A stretch of DNA of 64,000 nucleotides from assembly GCA_013397865.1 (NCBI GenBank), contig VZTI01001766.1:2169408-2233407 (forward strand), in the 5' to 3' direction. Positions 24,801 to 36,400 of this stretch are shown in pieces. How positions within the stretch are numbered: position 1 is the stretch's first letter; each line of letters starts with the position of its first letter. The notes under the pieces were generated by a model that had not been told where the DNA came from, searched no databases, and was given only the letters and a program-made list of their open reading frames with translations. The DNA comes from Struthidea cinerea (taxonomy: Eukaryota > Chordata > Aves > Passeriformes > Corcoracidae). Both the position numbers and the translations under genes were made by a program.

Positions 24801-27219
24801 CTGTTTAGCAAGGGCACTCCAGGTGCTGATTGTGGAACAGCAGGCAGAAATCAGTGTCTGCTTCAACACAAACCAGCCCCCAACCTGAAATCAATAACTG
24901 AGGTTATGCCAAGTACATTATAGTCTTATTACTAACAGTGTATCATTTATGTTCAAGAGACTGATGAACAATTCAGATCCCCTGAGCTACCAGGAAAATA
25001 AAGGGAAAAAAGAACTGAGCACCAAGAGCTGGCAATTGGTATTTTCCCAATTAATCGAGAGCCATTAGAACGGGCTCTAACAGACAAGCTCATAACAATT
25101 GTTCAGAACTCTGTGTGCTTGTTTTGTGATCACAGTAGAAGCAGAGAGGTTCTAAAATCTGGCAGGCTGCTAAGTGAGGAGAAGGTGAAGGACCTGAACT
25201 TAGCTCCCAAAACCTGGGTTGGACAAACCTCTACCAGTGTAATCACAGTGCAGCAGGCTGACAGAGAAATGTAACTCATTCATGTTTTGAAAATTAACCT
25301 CAAAACTCAGCAATGTCACCTGACTGGTACAGCTCCCTTCACCTCACAGGGATGATGGTGAAAGAGCTGGATACTCACGCAAGGAGTTCCTTGAGGTTCA
25401 GCCACCCATCCCTGCTCCCTCTGCCTACAAGGAGTTTACTTTTCAGGAACTGGCTGCCGGGCAGGACAGGCTCCAGTGCAGGTGCCAGTGTGTCACTGGT
25501 AATGATGCACTTGGCCTTTGAAGCCTGGAGTCGGTATGAGATGTCTTTGGCCGTTAATTGGGACGTTCCTGGAATAAGGACAATTCCTGGAAAAAAGCAA
25601 GAAGCAGTTGAGAACAGTCATCATTTCCCAAAAATACTTGATCGTGTCTCTCTGTTGATGCTGATTTGATCCATCGTGGATGTTTGGCAGTTTAAAAGCA
25701 GAGCAAAATAGATACATTCAATTATTAATGACACTAATTGTATGAGTTCTTCCATTACACATTCAGCTCCCTCACAATGTATGTGCCCAGTCTGGCCTTA
25801 GGCTGCAGCCATTCCACCCTCCCTGGCTTCCCCTGAGGATTTGACCGGACCCTGTCTGGCACGGTGGCTCCCATGTGGGTGCTGCCAATCCTCCCTTTAG
25901 GCAAAAGATCAGTTGTAGAGCTCACAACAGAATATTCCTGGTTGCCATTTCTTCACACTGATCTGACACACGGCTTGCAGCCCCTGCTGGCCTTCCCTCT
26001 GCACCCCAGGGGTCGGCGAGTCGCTCACCTGCTCGCATGCAGGCGACGTTCAGGAGCCACCACTCGGGAACACGAGGCAGAACTGCTACGGCTCTGTCTC
26101 CTCTCTGCAAAGCACAGGCCTCAGAAAGTACATTGGCTGCCTTCCTCGAGAGAGAGCCCAGCTCCTCAAAGCTCCACTTCACCTCCTCGCCCTCATCACT
26201 GACCCACCAAAAAGCTGGATTCGCTGGTTTTCTTCCATCCTGCAACACAGCAGAAGATACTAAAATATGAAGACAAACCTTAAAAGGTTTCATTTCAATA
26301 CAAAATAACTCCTGACTAAGCAAATCATCCCTGGCAACCAATCTCTTAGATTGACACCTGTATTTCTGATAAACACAATGAAATGATGCTTCCCACTCTG
26401 CAGCTAATACTGCCCAGTACCCATGAGGAAAAGTGACTTGTATCATCTGAGATTTGTTCTACTGTGTCCTTGTTTTGGCTGGGATAGAGTCAAATTTCTT
26501 ACTAAGCCCTGGTAAAGTGTCGTGGTTTATGGATTTAGGATGAGTGTAATGCTGGTAACACACTGATATTTCAGTTGTTGCTAAGCAGTGCTTACTCTAA
26601 GTCTAGGACTTTCCAGTTTCCCACACTCTGCCAACAAGGAGGTGCATGAGAAGCTGGGAAGGTTCCTAGACAGGACAGCTGACCTGAACTGCCCAAAGGG
26701 ATATTCCAGACCACAGAAGGTTCTGCTCAGTTTATAACCTAGGGGGAAGTTGGTTGGGAGGTGTTTGGGGATGGGCTGGGCATCGATCAGTGGGCAGTGA
26801 GCTGCTACTACTACTACTACTATGATTATGATTATTATTATAACATTTCAATTCTTAAACTGTTCTTTCCTCAACCCATGGGTTTTACCTTTATTTTCTC
26901 CTGATTCTCCTCCCCATCCCACTGGGGAGTGTGTGTGTGAGATCCAGGGGCTCTGTGGTTCTTAGTTGTCAGCTGGGGTTAACAACACAATGTCTATAAA
27001 GCAGAAGACAAATACTACCTTTTCCAGTCGTGCCCACTCATCTAAGACATCACTTGCAAAGTTGAAATATTCTGGCAGTTCCTTTTTACACTGGTTTATA
27101 GATTCATAATAGGAAATAATATGAGATGTAAGAAGCCTGTTGTTTCCATGGAATGATCTGCAAGGTGACCTGAGAATCCGCAAACGCTGAGGAATCCAGG
27201 ATTTAATAATTGTTCTCAT
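18870..27219 (-). CDS. ACSM5: Medium-chain acyl-CoA synthetase, ACSM5-like, 13 coding exons, 580 aa
   Basis: Predicted matrix acyl-CoA synthetase. Coding exons 5' to 3': 27219-27019, 26239-26029, 25586-25379, 24570-24427, 23860-23704, 23143-23064, 22109-21986, 21680-21600, 21462-21361, 20457-20330, 20228-20129, 19484-19365, 18956-18870. All 13 lengths equal those of the neighbouring gene, 1743 nt in total. The N-terminus MRTIIKSWIPQRLRILRSPC is Arg-rich, a good mitochondrial presequence. Motifs: TSGTTGFPK about 229-237, YGQTET 370-375, YVTGDRG with Asp455, GRADDVINSAG, YRIGPFEVESAL, and Lys566 in PKTATGKIQR. The ACSM5 assignment rests on TGGEALNPEV, PPYDVQIVDD, ARPFCLF and DNPEKTAAS, and on position next to PDILT as in mammals; ACSM4 is the alternative. 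A 63-nt untranslated piece (27220-27282) follows an acceptor at 27284-27283, so at least one upstream exon exists. Confidence 0.93.
26464..26989 (+). mobile_element. Degenerate solo LTR of an avian endogenous retrovirus
   Basis: It begins TGTCCTTGTTTTGGCTGGG and ends near CAGCTGGGGTTAACAACACA. Internal landmarks of a well-known bird LTR type are in order: GATAGAGT, the GCAGTGCTTAC box, GGGATATTCCAGACCA, a TATA-like TTTATAA near 26730, CTCAACCCATGGG, and CCCCATCCCACTGGGGAG. No internal retroviral coding sequence flanks it, so it is a solo LTR. It lies between coding exons 1 and 2 of the ACSM5-like gene, antisense to that gene. The ERV class (ERVL or ERVK) is not assigned from memory. Confidence 0.8.
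26803..26842. repeat. (CTA)n/(ATT)n microsatellite inside the LTR
   Basis: CTACTACTACTACTACTATG runs into ATTATGATTATTATTATAA. It sits where the R/U5 part of the LTR would be, so a simple-repeat expansion has replaced LTR sequence. Confidence 0.75.
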
Positions 27220-27282
27220 GATAAATGATGTTTTATCAGAGAGCAGGGGATGAATCAGGTGTACACCTAGGGGATCAGTCAC

Positions 27283-30200
27283 CTGGAATGAAAGAAAATA
27301 CATTTAAAAGCAGTTAGTTATTGGATGCTGTCTGGTTTGTGATGCTGGATGAATTAATGCAAACCAGCTTGAATAAATATGTTGTTTGAACACATCCTTG
27401 TTTTCCCTATTATTTTATGTTCCTCCTTTTCTTGTAAAGAGATTGAGCACTGCTTTTTTCATCAGAATATTTGTCCTCTACTTTGTCAGCTGAGGAATGA
27501 CTCTCATGTGTCCTCTCTCAAATTTCACTTGCCAGTCCTTTCCTCAATATCTATGTCTTGACTCCTGTAAGTTTTATGTGACTTTGTGTGCTTACAGAAA
27601 TAAAATGCCACTAGTTTTGAAGTGTTTTAGGAGACTATCACCTTGACTTAAAACAGTCTCTAATTATGTTATGCCTTAAACCTGCACTAGATGGCGAGTC
27701 ACGCTGAATTTATGCACCAATAAAACTGATGAATCTCTGATTTATTTTCTTACGAGTTCTCTTTTCTTTCAGGGCATGGAATAAACACAAAATAAACAGC
27801 AGGTGAGCAAAGGTGAAATGCCAGAGACTTCCATTTGCTTTGCACTTCAGCTGAAGTGTGCAACTTGGGAAAAGACACATGTAAAATAAACTTGCAAAGA
27901 AAAGTGCCAACACTTCCAGTCTTTCCCACACAACGTACAGGTACACGTGGAAGAGACAGAATGGATGCCACAGGCATTTGGAGCCCAACCCTGAAAGTCA
28001 AGAAAGCTGGATTTTCACTCACAGGTGCTGAATCATCAGATAAACTTGTTTTGAGTGCAATGAAGGCCTTAAGGACGTACCCATATATCTAAGGGAATTT
28101 TTCCCCAATTCAATGGAATCAGCTTTGCTTTGAAACTTTTTTGTGCCAAGATGTTGTCCCTATTTAATAGCCAGCACTACATACCTGTCTCACAGGGATG
28201 CTTTCACCTTTACATTATGTACTGCAAGTGTAGTGAGAGCTTCCAGCGTTCACTGCCAATAAATAACAGTAACTGGCATCGCTCCGAAATCCCTGTGTTT
28301 GTGAGGCAAACCAGAGAAACTGAGACACGAGGTGCACGTGTGAGGCACGTCTCAGTGGCTCTTGACCACATTTCACAGGGTGTGAGTGGTAACCAAGCAG
28401 AGGGCCCTAGAATATTATTTATCCCGAATCCAGTGTTTCCTGCTGACTGCACTGTGACTTCTGCAGAGGGCAGATTTTCCATAGCTCTCAAAGCATAAAG
28501 CACAAAAGGAAAGCCAGAACCAGTTAGCATTGATGAAATAATGCACAGAGTGTGACATTGTCTGCTCTGTGTCTAAAAGAAAACATTGTTCTCCACCAGT
28601 TCAGTTCCACTAAATCCCACTCTTTCCCTCATTGCACATCTGTCCTGGCAGGATGGACTGTTGTATGATCCTCCTTCTTCTGCAGTTTCCTTTCAGGACA
28701 CAGAGGTTAGAAGCCCTTTCCATGATGGAGCCTGTTTCCTGGTAGGAGATTTCCAGGAGGGATTTAAGTCGACTGCAGTTTGTTTCAGTGGCAGACAGGG
28801 GAAAACCAGATCTCTCAGCAAATGGTTTTGTCATCCTACCTTTGTTCTGGGAGCTGTGTTCTGATCTTAAACACTGCCTGCTCAGCTCAACCAGGCCTTG
28901 TTAGTTTTAACCTGCAGTTCTGAAAGATGCTTTTTAACCTCACTAGTATGTTGCTTGAAAGACACCTTTGGAAAGCAGCCTGCTATGAAGAGAAAGAGAC
29001 CACAAAGTCAAATGGGAGACTCTTATCTTTCTGCTTCTTTTTCTCCTTTAGCACCTGATTGCTGAATCTGTATTTGTGTGTGATCTTATCTTGCAAGCAG
29101 CCTGAATACACAGCTGCTGATTTCACTGGGCACCCTGCACAAGTACGAATAGAACACATCTCAAGGTGCATTACAACTCCAAGCTTCTGAGACCGATAGA
29201 AAAGAGTTTGCTGGAAACCCAGCCCCACTCACACCAGGCATGAAAACAGGCTAAACTGCAGCATTAATTAAAACAATCCTGACCCCCAAGATCCTTCACG
29301 CACAGCAAGTGGAGGCTACCACATAACCCTCATTATGAACACTCCTTTTTAGTGGTGCCCTCCTGGATGAAAAGTCTGCTAAAGGCACGAGGAGCAAAGC
29401 AGCACTTGCTCAAGAAGGAGTCATTACTGGAGGAATTTCTTCTTGCTTCTACTAATCCAGACCCACCTGTTGTCAAGTCAGCCGTGTCCTCTGTGCCACT
29501 GAAACAACCAGCAGAATACCTGATCTCTACCTGCTCCAGTTTCAGGGGTAAAGTTCACAAATTGCAGCACAGTTTAAGGGTCAAAAAGATGTTTCTGCTA
29601 CAACTACAGCCTGGCAGATATTTACAGAAACAGTAATTCCTTAGTAAACTGAAGGAATTCCAGAATCTCAACATTTCTGTAAGTCCTTTTTTCAAATGTT
29701 CTGAAAAGACTGTCTAGGGCGGCCTCGTAGTTCACATGCATGGGTGACAGCTATCCTAAGGATGACAGGGTACATTTATTCCGTTTATTGCACAGAAAAT
29801 TGTGCTGCCACTGAAAACCAATGGCGAAACCTTCTGGTTTAACCCACGAAGTAGTACCTTACTTGAGCTACAGCTTGGCACTTAAGTAGAGAGGGGAACC
29901 TCACAGACAAGACCTCGAAGAGTTACAGACATTAAAATTACCTATGCAAAGAAATGAGAGTTTTCCCCCTGACTTCAGCACACTCTCAGATCCACAATTA
30001 GTAGCTCCATAAATGCAAGAGACAAGCAAACATCAGCAGAGGAGCAGCCCTCAAATACTCTCCCAGGTACCTCACCTGCTGCTTTGCCTGCAGCCCTGAC
30101 AAGGGAAGGGTGTCTAATTACACAAGTGCACTCTGAATCCACTGGTGCTTCTGTAGCCAAGTGCTTCCTCCCGTGCTCTTTCACTTTCTCCCTGGGGTGT

Positions 30201-30464
30201 TTATTTACAGAGATAAAACAGTAAACCCAGCTTCCCCACAAATACTTTTTTTTCCCCACAAACACTACTAAAGGTGGGAAGGTACTTAACTAATTTAATC
30301 TTCCCATGGAAAGGTGCAGTTGGCTCCACTGGTGGTAGACTCTTACCAACCTTATCAGCCTCTTGGTTTGACTGATACAGCTGCAGACATTTGAGCAGCA
30401 AACCCTACTGCTTAATGCTCCTTTGCTTCCTCCTTTCTCAGTAGCTGGATAAAGGCAGGATAAG
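27283..30464. other. Intergenic region between ACSM5-like gene and PDILT (head to head)
   Basis: The ACSM5-like gene runs left and PDILT runs right from this 3.2-kb stretch, so both promoters should lie here. A minus-strand donor CAG|GTGAGG near 30070 could end an untranslated first exon of the ACSM5-like gene. No coding exon is seen. Confidence 0.45.
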
Positions 30465-33400
30465 ATGAAGACACATCCTTTTTTCCTTCTTCTGTCATTG
30501 TTTCTCACGGGCATCCTGGCAGCAGACAGCATAAGCCCAAATGAAGCAAAGCTGAAGAAAGCCAAGCTCCCCAAAATAAAAAAGGAGAACCATGTCCTCT
30601 TGCTGAAAACGAGCAACTTTGACAGAGCATTGAAGGAAACCAAATACCTCCTGGTGAAGTTCTGTGAGTATCAATTTCCACTCTTACCCCGGTGGCTCTG
30701 CAGAGAATGATGCTGGGGCACTCAGGAGTGCTTGTTTTACCACTGCTTTGCCCCCAGCTGTCCTTGTTTGTTTTAGTTTCCTCCGTGTATCTATTTCTGA
30801 TCATAACTACAGTAATTTATTCTTGTTTGGGGCGGCTGGTACCAGTCTGCTACCTAAGACAGTGCTGAGCTGGCATTCTTTGCTTCCACTGCCTGATTTT
30901 TCAAGTATGTGTTTCACAGCAGTGATACGTAAAACATATCAAAAAAACCCCAACCAAACAAAAATTAACCAGAGAGTGCTTTTCTCCTTCTTACATCTTC
31001 ATCAGCACTTTGTATGAGGTTTTTGGGATGGTGCCTGTCCTCTCTTTTCTCTGGGGAGAAAACTAGTGGGGTTTTTGAGTAACTAACTCTGTTGTCAGGT
31101 CTGGCCTACAAGTACATCACAAAGGCAAAAGCCAAGAGGTGGATTCTCGTGATGTTACCCATCTAGAAGTTCAGATGCTGCATAATTTCCCATGCCACAA
31201 ACAGGGATCTGTACAGGCCAGCAGCTTGCTGGTAGCAGAAACCCTTTGCTCTGCAGAAGGCTAATACAATATAATATAATATAATATAATATAATATAAT
31301 ATAATATAATATAATNTAGGAATAAATGATAAAACTGATAATAACATAAAAAAGAATATAATAAATATAAAGATGACAAAGATAATAAAGATATTAATAT
31401 TAATGTTAATGTTATTATTACTAATAATAATGATGATGTAGTGTAGGTCAACCTGAAATGAAAACACTTGTATTTTTCCAACAACAAGACCTAAAATACA
31501 CTAACAGACTCCTGAAACTAAAAATATGTTTGGCTCATACCAAATATTTCATTAATCCTGAAACAATGTTATAAAACTTCAAGTATTTTTAAACTTTCAG
31601 AATAATCACATTAGAAAATTATTTGAAACATAATGTTTAAAATTTTAAAATATTTCTGAAAGTTTTGAAATTCAGGAAGAGTTTATTTACTAATTGTGAA
31701 GGATTTACAGCTATTTGCCAAATTCAATCTGCAGTTGTGAATGGTTTTATCTCTCTGAAGATGCATCATTTTGGTGAAAAAAAAAATTTATCAGAAAAAC
31801 CTTAGTCATTCTGTATTCTCAGCTTTGTAAGAGCTGTTTCAAAGCACAGGATCTGAACGGCCAGGCCAGAGCAGAGTTCCTAGCCAAACCTTCTTAGTAC
31901 TGGCAGAGATTATCAGCAGTGAGATACTGCAACACACTTCAGGATTGCAAATATGAACGGAAAACAGATGTGAAAGAATTCATAACGAGAGAGATGGAGA
32001 AAGAATTGTTCAGAACACAGTGGCCCAGGGACTGGGGCACTCAAAGGATGTGGGGATCTAAATCAGGTTTTACTCCCCCTTCTTCAGAGCAGAGTCTTGG
32101 ACCTCTCTGACATCCCACCACCCTCCCCTCTGGCTTCTCCAGAAGGGAAGGACAGACACACTCTTCCATTCCCCACTGCATCCTCCAAAATACAGAGATG
32201 AAGCTCTGCTCCCCAAGCACACCTTGCTCCAGTGCTCCTCCTCGCCTGCTGGTTTGGATCAAAGGCCACCACGTCTATCTGAAGGGCTTACTGAAATCTC
32301 ATGGGTTGCCTTTCCCCCACAAACCAACCATAAAGGCATCTACAGTCCCTGGAAAGAGTTATGGAATCACTCCTGAAAGTGATGAGCTCTGCAGCACAGA
32401 CATATGATCTGGAAATCACTGACCTCAGTCTCTATAGCTCCCTTTGGAGACATGCCACTGAACAGCCTCTGGGCTGTGAAAAACTATCCTGCAGTGAGGC
32501 ACTGCCCTGGGGTGCAGGAAACCTGACTCCACAATGCTGAACGAGCTGATTCATTTGCTGTAATAATTTCATTGCCACAACACTAGGAGACTAAAGATGG
32601 GACCTGTGCACAAAAGCCATAAAGCCCTAACCTTTTATATCCCACTCTTTAAAAGTCTATCTAAATAAACGACCTGTGTTAATAAGGAACTATTAAAGAA
32701 ACTAAGATAATGTGAGAGAAAACAATATTGCCCAGATCACTCAGGAAATCTGTGGGGCTGCCAGGAATTAGCTTCTGACATTCAGAATGAATGCAGAACC
32801 TGAGATCTTTTTCCTCCTTGCTCATTAGCAATCACAGAGACATAGGGAGTGGGAAGGAATCCCAGGCTTCCCAGAAGGTGGGATTTCTTCTGGTGCTGTA
32901 CCAACACCAGAAATGTTTGAGCTACAAACTTTGATTCAAGACTGTGCCTTAGACCACCTGTCAATTTTAAGAAAACCCCAATGCTTTCCCTTTTGCATAA
33001 TATTATTTACTTACCAGTCCCACAATATTTGTCAGGTGAGGTCTGCTTTGATGTCTTCTGCCCAGTGACCCCCAAGTCCTTTTAACACCTGTCAGTTCCA
33101 CCCTCACAGTGTCCCAGGCCTGCCTTCCTTCAGGAAGGGGTACTATAAATACGTGCTGACTTTCGGCCAGGCCGTGTACGGATCCCACTGGGGCTGGGCG
33201 AAGTTCACAGGGCAAGTACCCAGTGGGAAAACAAAGCATTGACCCAGAAATCCTCTTCCTCTCTCATCCCCGCTGTTTTGTGCCACAAGACATGTCTGAA
33301 AATGATGCAAGCATCACCCAGAATGTGTGAGCCCTGCCCAGCTGAGCTGTGTGCCCTGCACTGCCAGGAGCACCCCACCTCAGCAGTCATTTGAAAGTGC

Positions 33401-36400
33401 TCTTCTGCTGCAGGCATCTCCCAATCCATGTCAAACTGATCTAAATTCCACACAAATGCTTCTGAGCGCAGGGAATTGAGAGCACTCGTCACCAGCAGAA
33501 GGCAGACCTCAGATCAGTGCTGCCTGCATGGGAGTTTTGCTGTTTGCACCACACACTGCCTGAACATGGGTCCCTGCATTGACGTTCACTGCCGAGAAAA
33601 GCAAACAAACAAACAAGCACCATAAAAGGCCTCAGGCACGCTAACAAATATGCCTACCACAGAGAGAATAAACTTCGTACACTCATGAACACGAACGCTA
33701 AAAACACTGCTTTCACAGCACAGGCTAACACCGTTTCCTCCAACTTAGCAGAAGAATTCAGGCAAAGACACAGGCCCCAGTGGATGCTTGATTCCACAGG
33801 TTTCTGAGAATGCCTGCTGCTGTTCTTTCCACTGAAAAGTTTTCAGCTCCTAGATAAACATGGGGATAACCTAAGGACAAGCACAGGAGTGGTGCAGACC
33901 TGGTGCTGCTGCTTTGTGTGCTAAGCACGCTCTCGTTTGTGAAAAGGTGATGTTTACCTTCTCTAGCAGAACATTTGTACATCTAGTGAGGCACCGGGTC
34001 AGCCCCAGTATTCCTGCAACCTGGGACTGACAGCCTATGCCGAGATCATGACATTTAATAGGCAAGATGAGGGTTACTCTTGAAGACAAACATCTTTCTA
34101 AGGCACAAAAGCTGAAGGTGATATTATTGGAAAAAAAATTGCAGCTACCTGCTGGAGAACTACTGACTAGCCCGGGTCCCTCATGTGGGTGTCTCTTACA
34201 CCTGCCTATTTCAGTGAATGCTTTGAATAATCCAAACTTAGAATAAACCCTGATGTTTGCATAGCAGAAGAGCTCAAATGAACTGCAAACCTCAGTTAAA
34301 AAGCAGAGAGGTCAGCACAGGAGGTTATGGCTGTATCTCACTCTAGAAAAGAATGAGAGAATTCAAGGTCACACAAGCAAGCTTGCAACTGCAGCAAGAT
34401 TAGCATCCTTCTCCTCTGATATGTTAAACATGAACACATCCTTCATCTCCAGACTCTTCTACAGAGAAGATTATTTATTTGTAGTGCAAGTGCAAAGGCA
34501 GCCTGAACAGAAGATGAGAAATGGGACTGCTGAAATGGTTTTCTGACCATGTCAGAAACTAACAGCCAGGAAATCAGTACCTGGCAGGAGAACAGACACA
34601 TTCACAATGACTGCAGCAATCCCTAAACCATCGATGTAGACAGCAGAGTGAGACTGGAGGCCACCAGCAATTAGCTAGAAGAAAAGTAACTCATTGCACT
34701 TCCATATATACCCACTTCAAGAATACTTTAGGGTCATTACACACATTCACGTGTCAGCAAAAAAATTTATCTGTCCACATTTCAATGTATTTTAGCTCAG
34801 TAAACTGCACCGTGAAAAAGAAACAGCAGCTTACTCAGGTTGTTGATGTACTGAAGAGATAAAAGTGAAAATACAGGATTTCTGGTTCTCTTCCCACTTC
34901 TAATTTTCCAACCCTTAATTTCTCCCTGCAACACAGCTAAAACTACGGATAATGGAAACATTCTCCCAGGCTAATACAATGCTGTTCTTGAGCTGACAGC
35001 CTTTGAAGGGCCTCTTGCTTCAGGCAGCTGTGGCACAGCACACCGGTTTGCACATGTCCCCCACCACCCACACATGCCTTCCCTGGTGACCCTGTCACCA
35101 GCTCTGCTGCCTCTTATCCATGTGTCCCATTCCGCTATAAAAGGGGAAGCCGGGAAGGATTCTTCTGATAGATTTTTCTGACGAAAAATCGAACGCTAAC
35201 ATGCAATATTATACCTGAAAACCCTTTATTGAAATAAAACAAACAAGCAAACAAACAACAACAAAACAGAAACCTAAATGCTCTGAGAGAGAGAGAAGAA
35301 AAAGCGGGGGGAAAGAAACAGAGGGGAGGGGACAGCGTTACCACAGAACCCCGGCTATGCGTCAGCACTGGTTTGGCAGATGGAGCGTGCTGCGAACAGC
35401 GGAGCGTTTGCGCAGCTGCAGCGGCAGCCCGGGCGCGATGTTTGAAGAGCAGCGGGCTGCGTGTCCCTTCCNNNNNNNNNNNNNNNNNNNNNNNNNNNNN
35501 NNNNNNNNNNNNNNNNNNNNNNNNNNNNNNNNNNNNNNNNNNNNNNNNNNNNNNNNNNNNNNNNNNNNNNNNNNNNNNNNNNNNNNNNNNNNNNNNNNNN
35601 NNNNNNNNNNNNNNNNNNNNNNNNNNNNNNNNNNNNNNNNNNNNNNNNNNNNNNNNNNNNNNNNNNNNNNNNNNNNNNNNNNNNNNNNNNNNNNNNNNNN
35701 NNNNNNNNNNNNNNNNNNNNNNNNNNNNNNNNNNNNNNNNNNNNNNNNNNNNNNNNNNNNNNNNNNNNNNNNNNNNNNNNNNNNNNNNNNNNNNNNNNNN
35801 NNNNNNNNNNNNNNNNNNNNNNNNNNNNNNNNNNNNNNNNNNNNNNNNNNNNNNNNNNNNNNNNNNNNNNNNNNNNNNNNNNNNNNNNNNNNNNNNNNNN
35901 NNNGCAGGGAAGAGGGCGCGAAGGCGGGAGCAGAAGGGGCCAAGCTGACCCTCCCAGCGACCCAAAGCACAGAGACAAAACAGCCCTCGCGGTGCTGCAG
36001 CTCGCTGCTTCTATATACCCCCAAACTCCTCCCCCAACATGGCTCCGCGGGCCCGCTTTTGGCGGGAAAAATTTGGCGGGAGTTTTTGGCGGGAAAATGT
36101 TGGCGGGAATTTTTCGCGGGCATCCGGGTACTTGCCCTCACCAAGCACAGCCAACGTGTGGGGGGGCGGGGATCGGCTCACAGTCTGACCATGGAAGCCT
36201 TCCCTGCCCCGGCTGGCCGCAGGGCGAAGCCTTCCCTGCCCTGGCTGGCTGCCGGGTGAAGCTTCTCTGGGCACAGGGCAACCCAGTCCTCTTATAGGAA
36301 TTTTCCTCACCTCATTTGTGACATATGTTGAGGCATTTAGATATTGGTCCCTCTCACCATGTCTGCCCTTGTACCCTGCTGATGCTCCTTGAGTCTGGAG

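Larger units (their letters stand above)
35320..36260. promoter_or_regulatory. GC-rich CpG island in PDILT intron 1, interrupted by assembly gap
   Basis: Both sides of the gap are dense in CpG (GGGCGCGATG, AGGGCGCGAAGGCGGG, CTCCGCGGGCCCGC), unlike the surrounding AT-rich intron. The island is 5 kb downstream of the PDILT start codon and is not needed to explain PDILT exon 1, so it probably belongs to another promoter or to a cryptic first exon. Confidence 0.6.

Noticed and set aside
35171..35190. Histone mRNA 3' stem-loop
   Set aside because: The stem is 8 bp and AT-rich with a TGAC loop. It lacks the GGCTCTTTTCAGAGCC-type consensus.
35135..36297. Several long open frames (190-300 codons) on both strands across 35.1-36.3 kb
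   Set aside because: They consist mostly of N translated as X. The flanking residues show no common frame or known protein.
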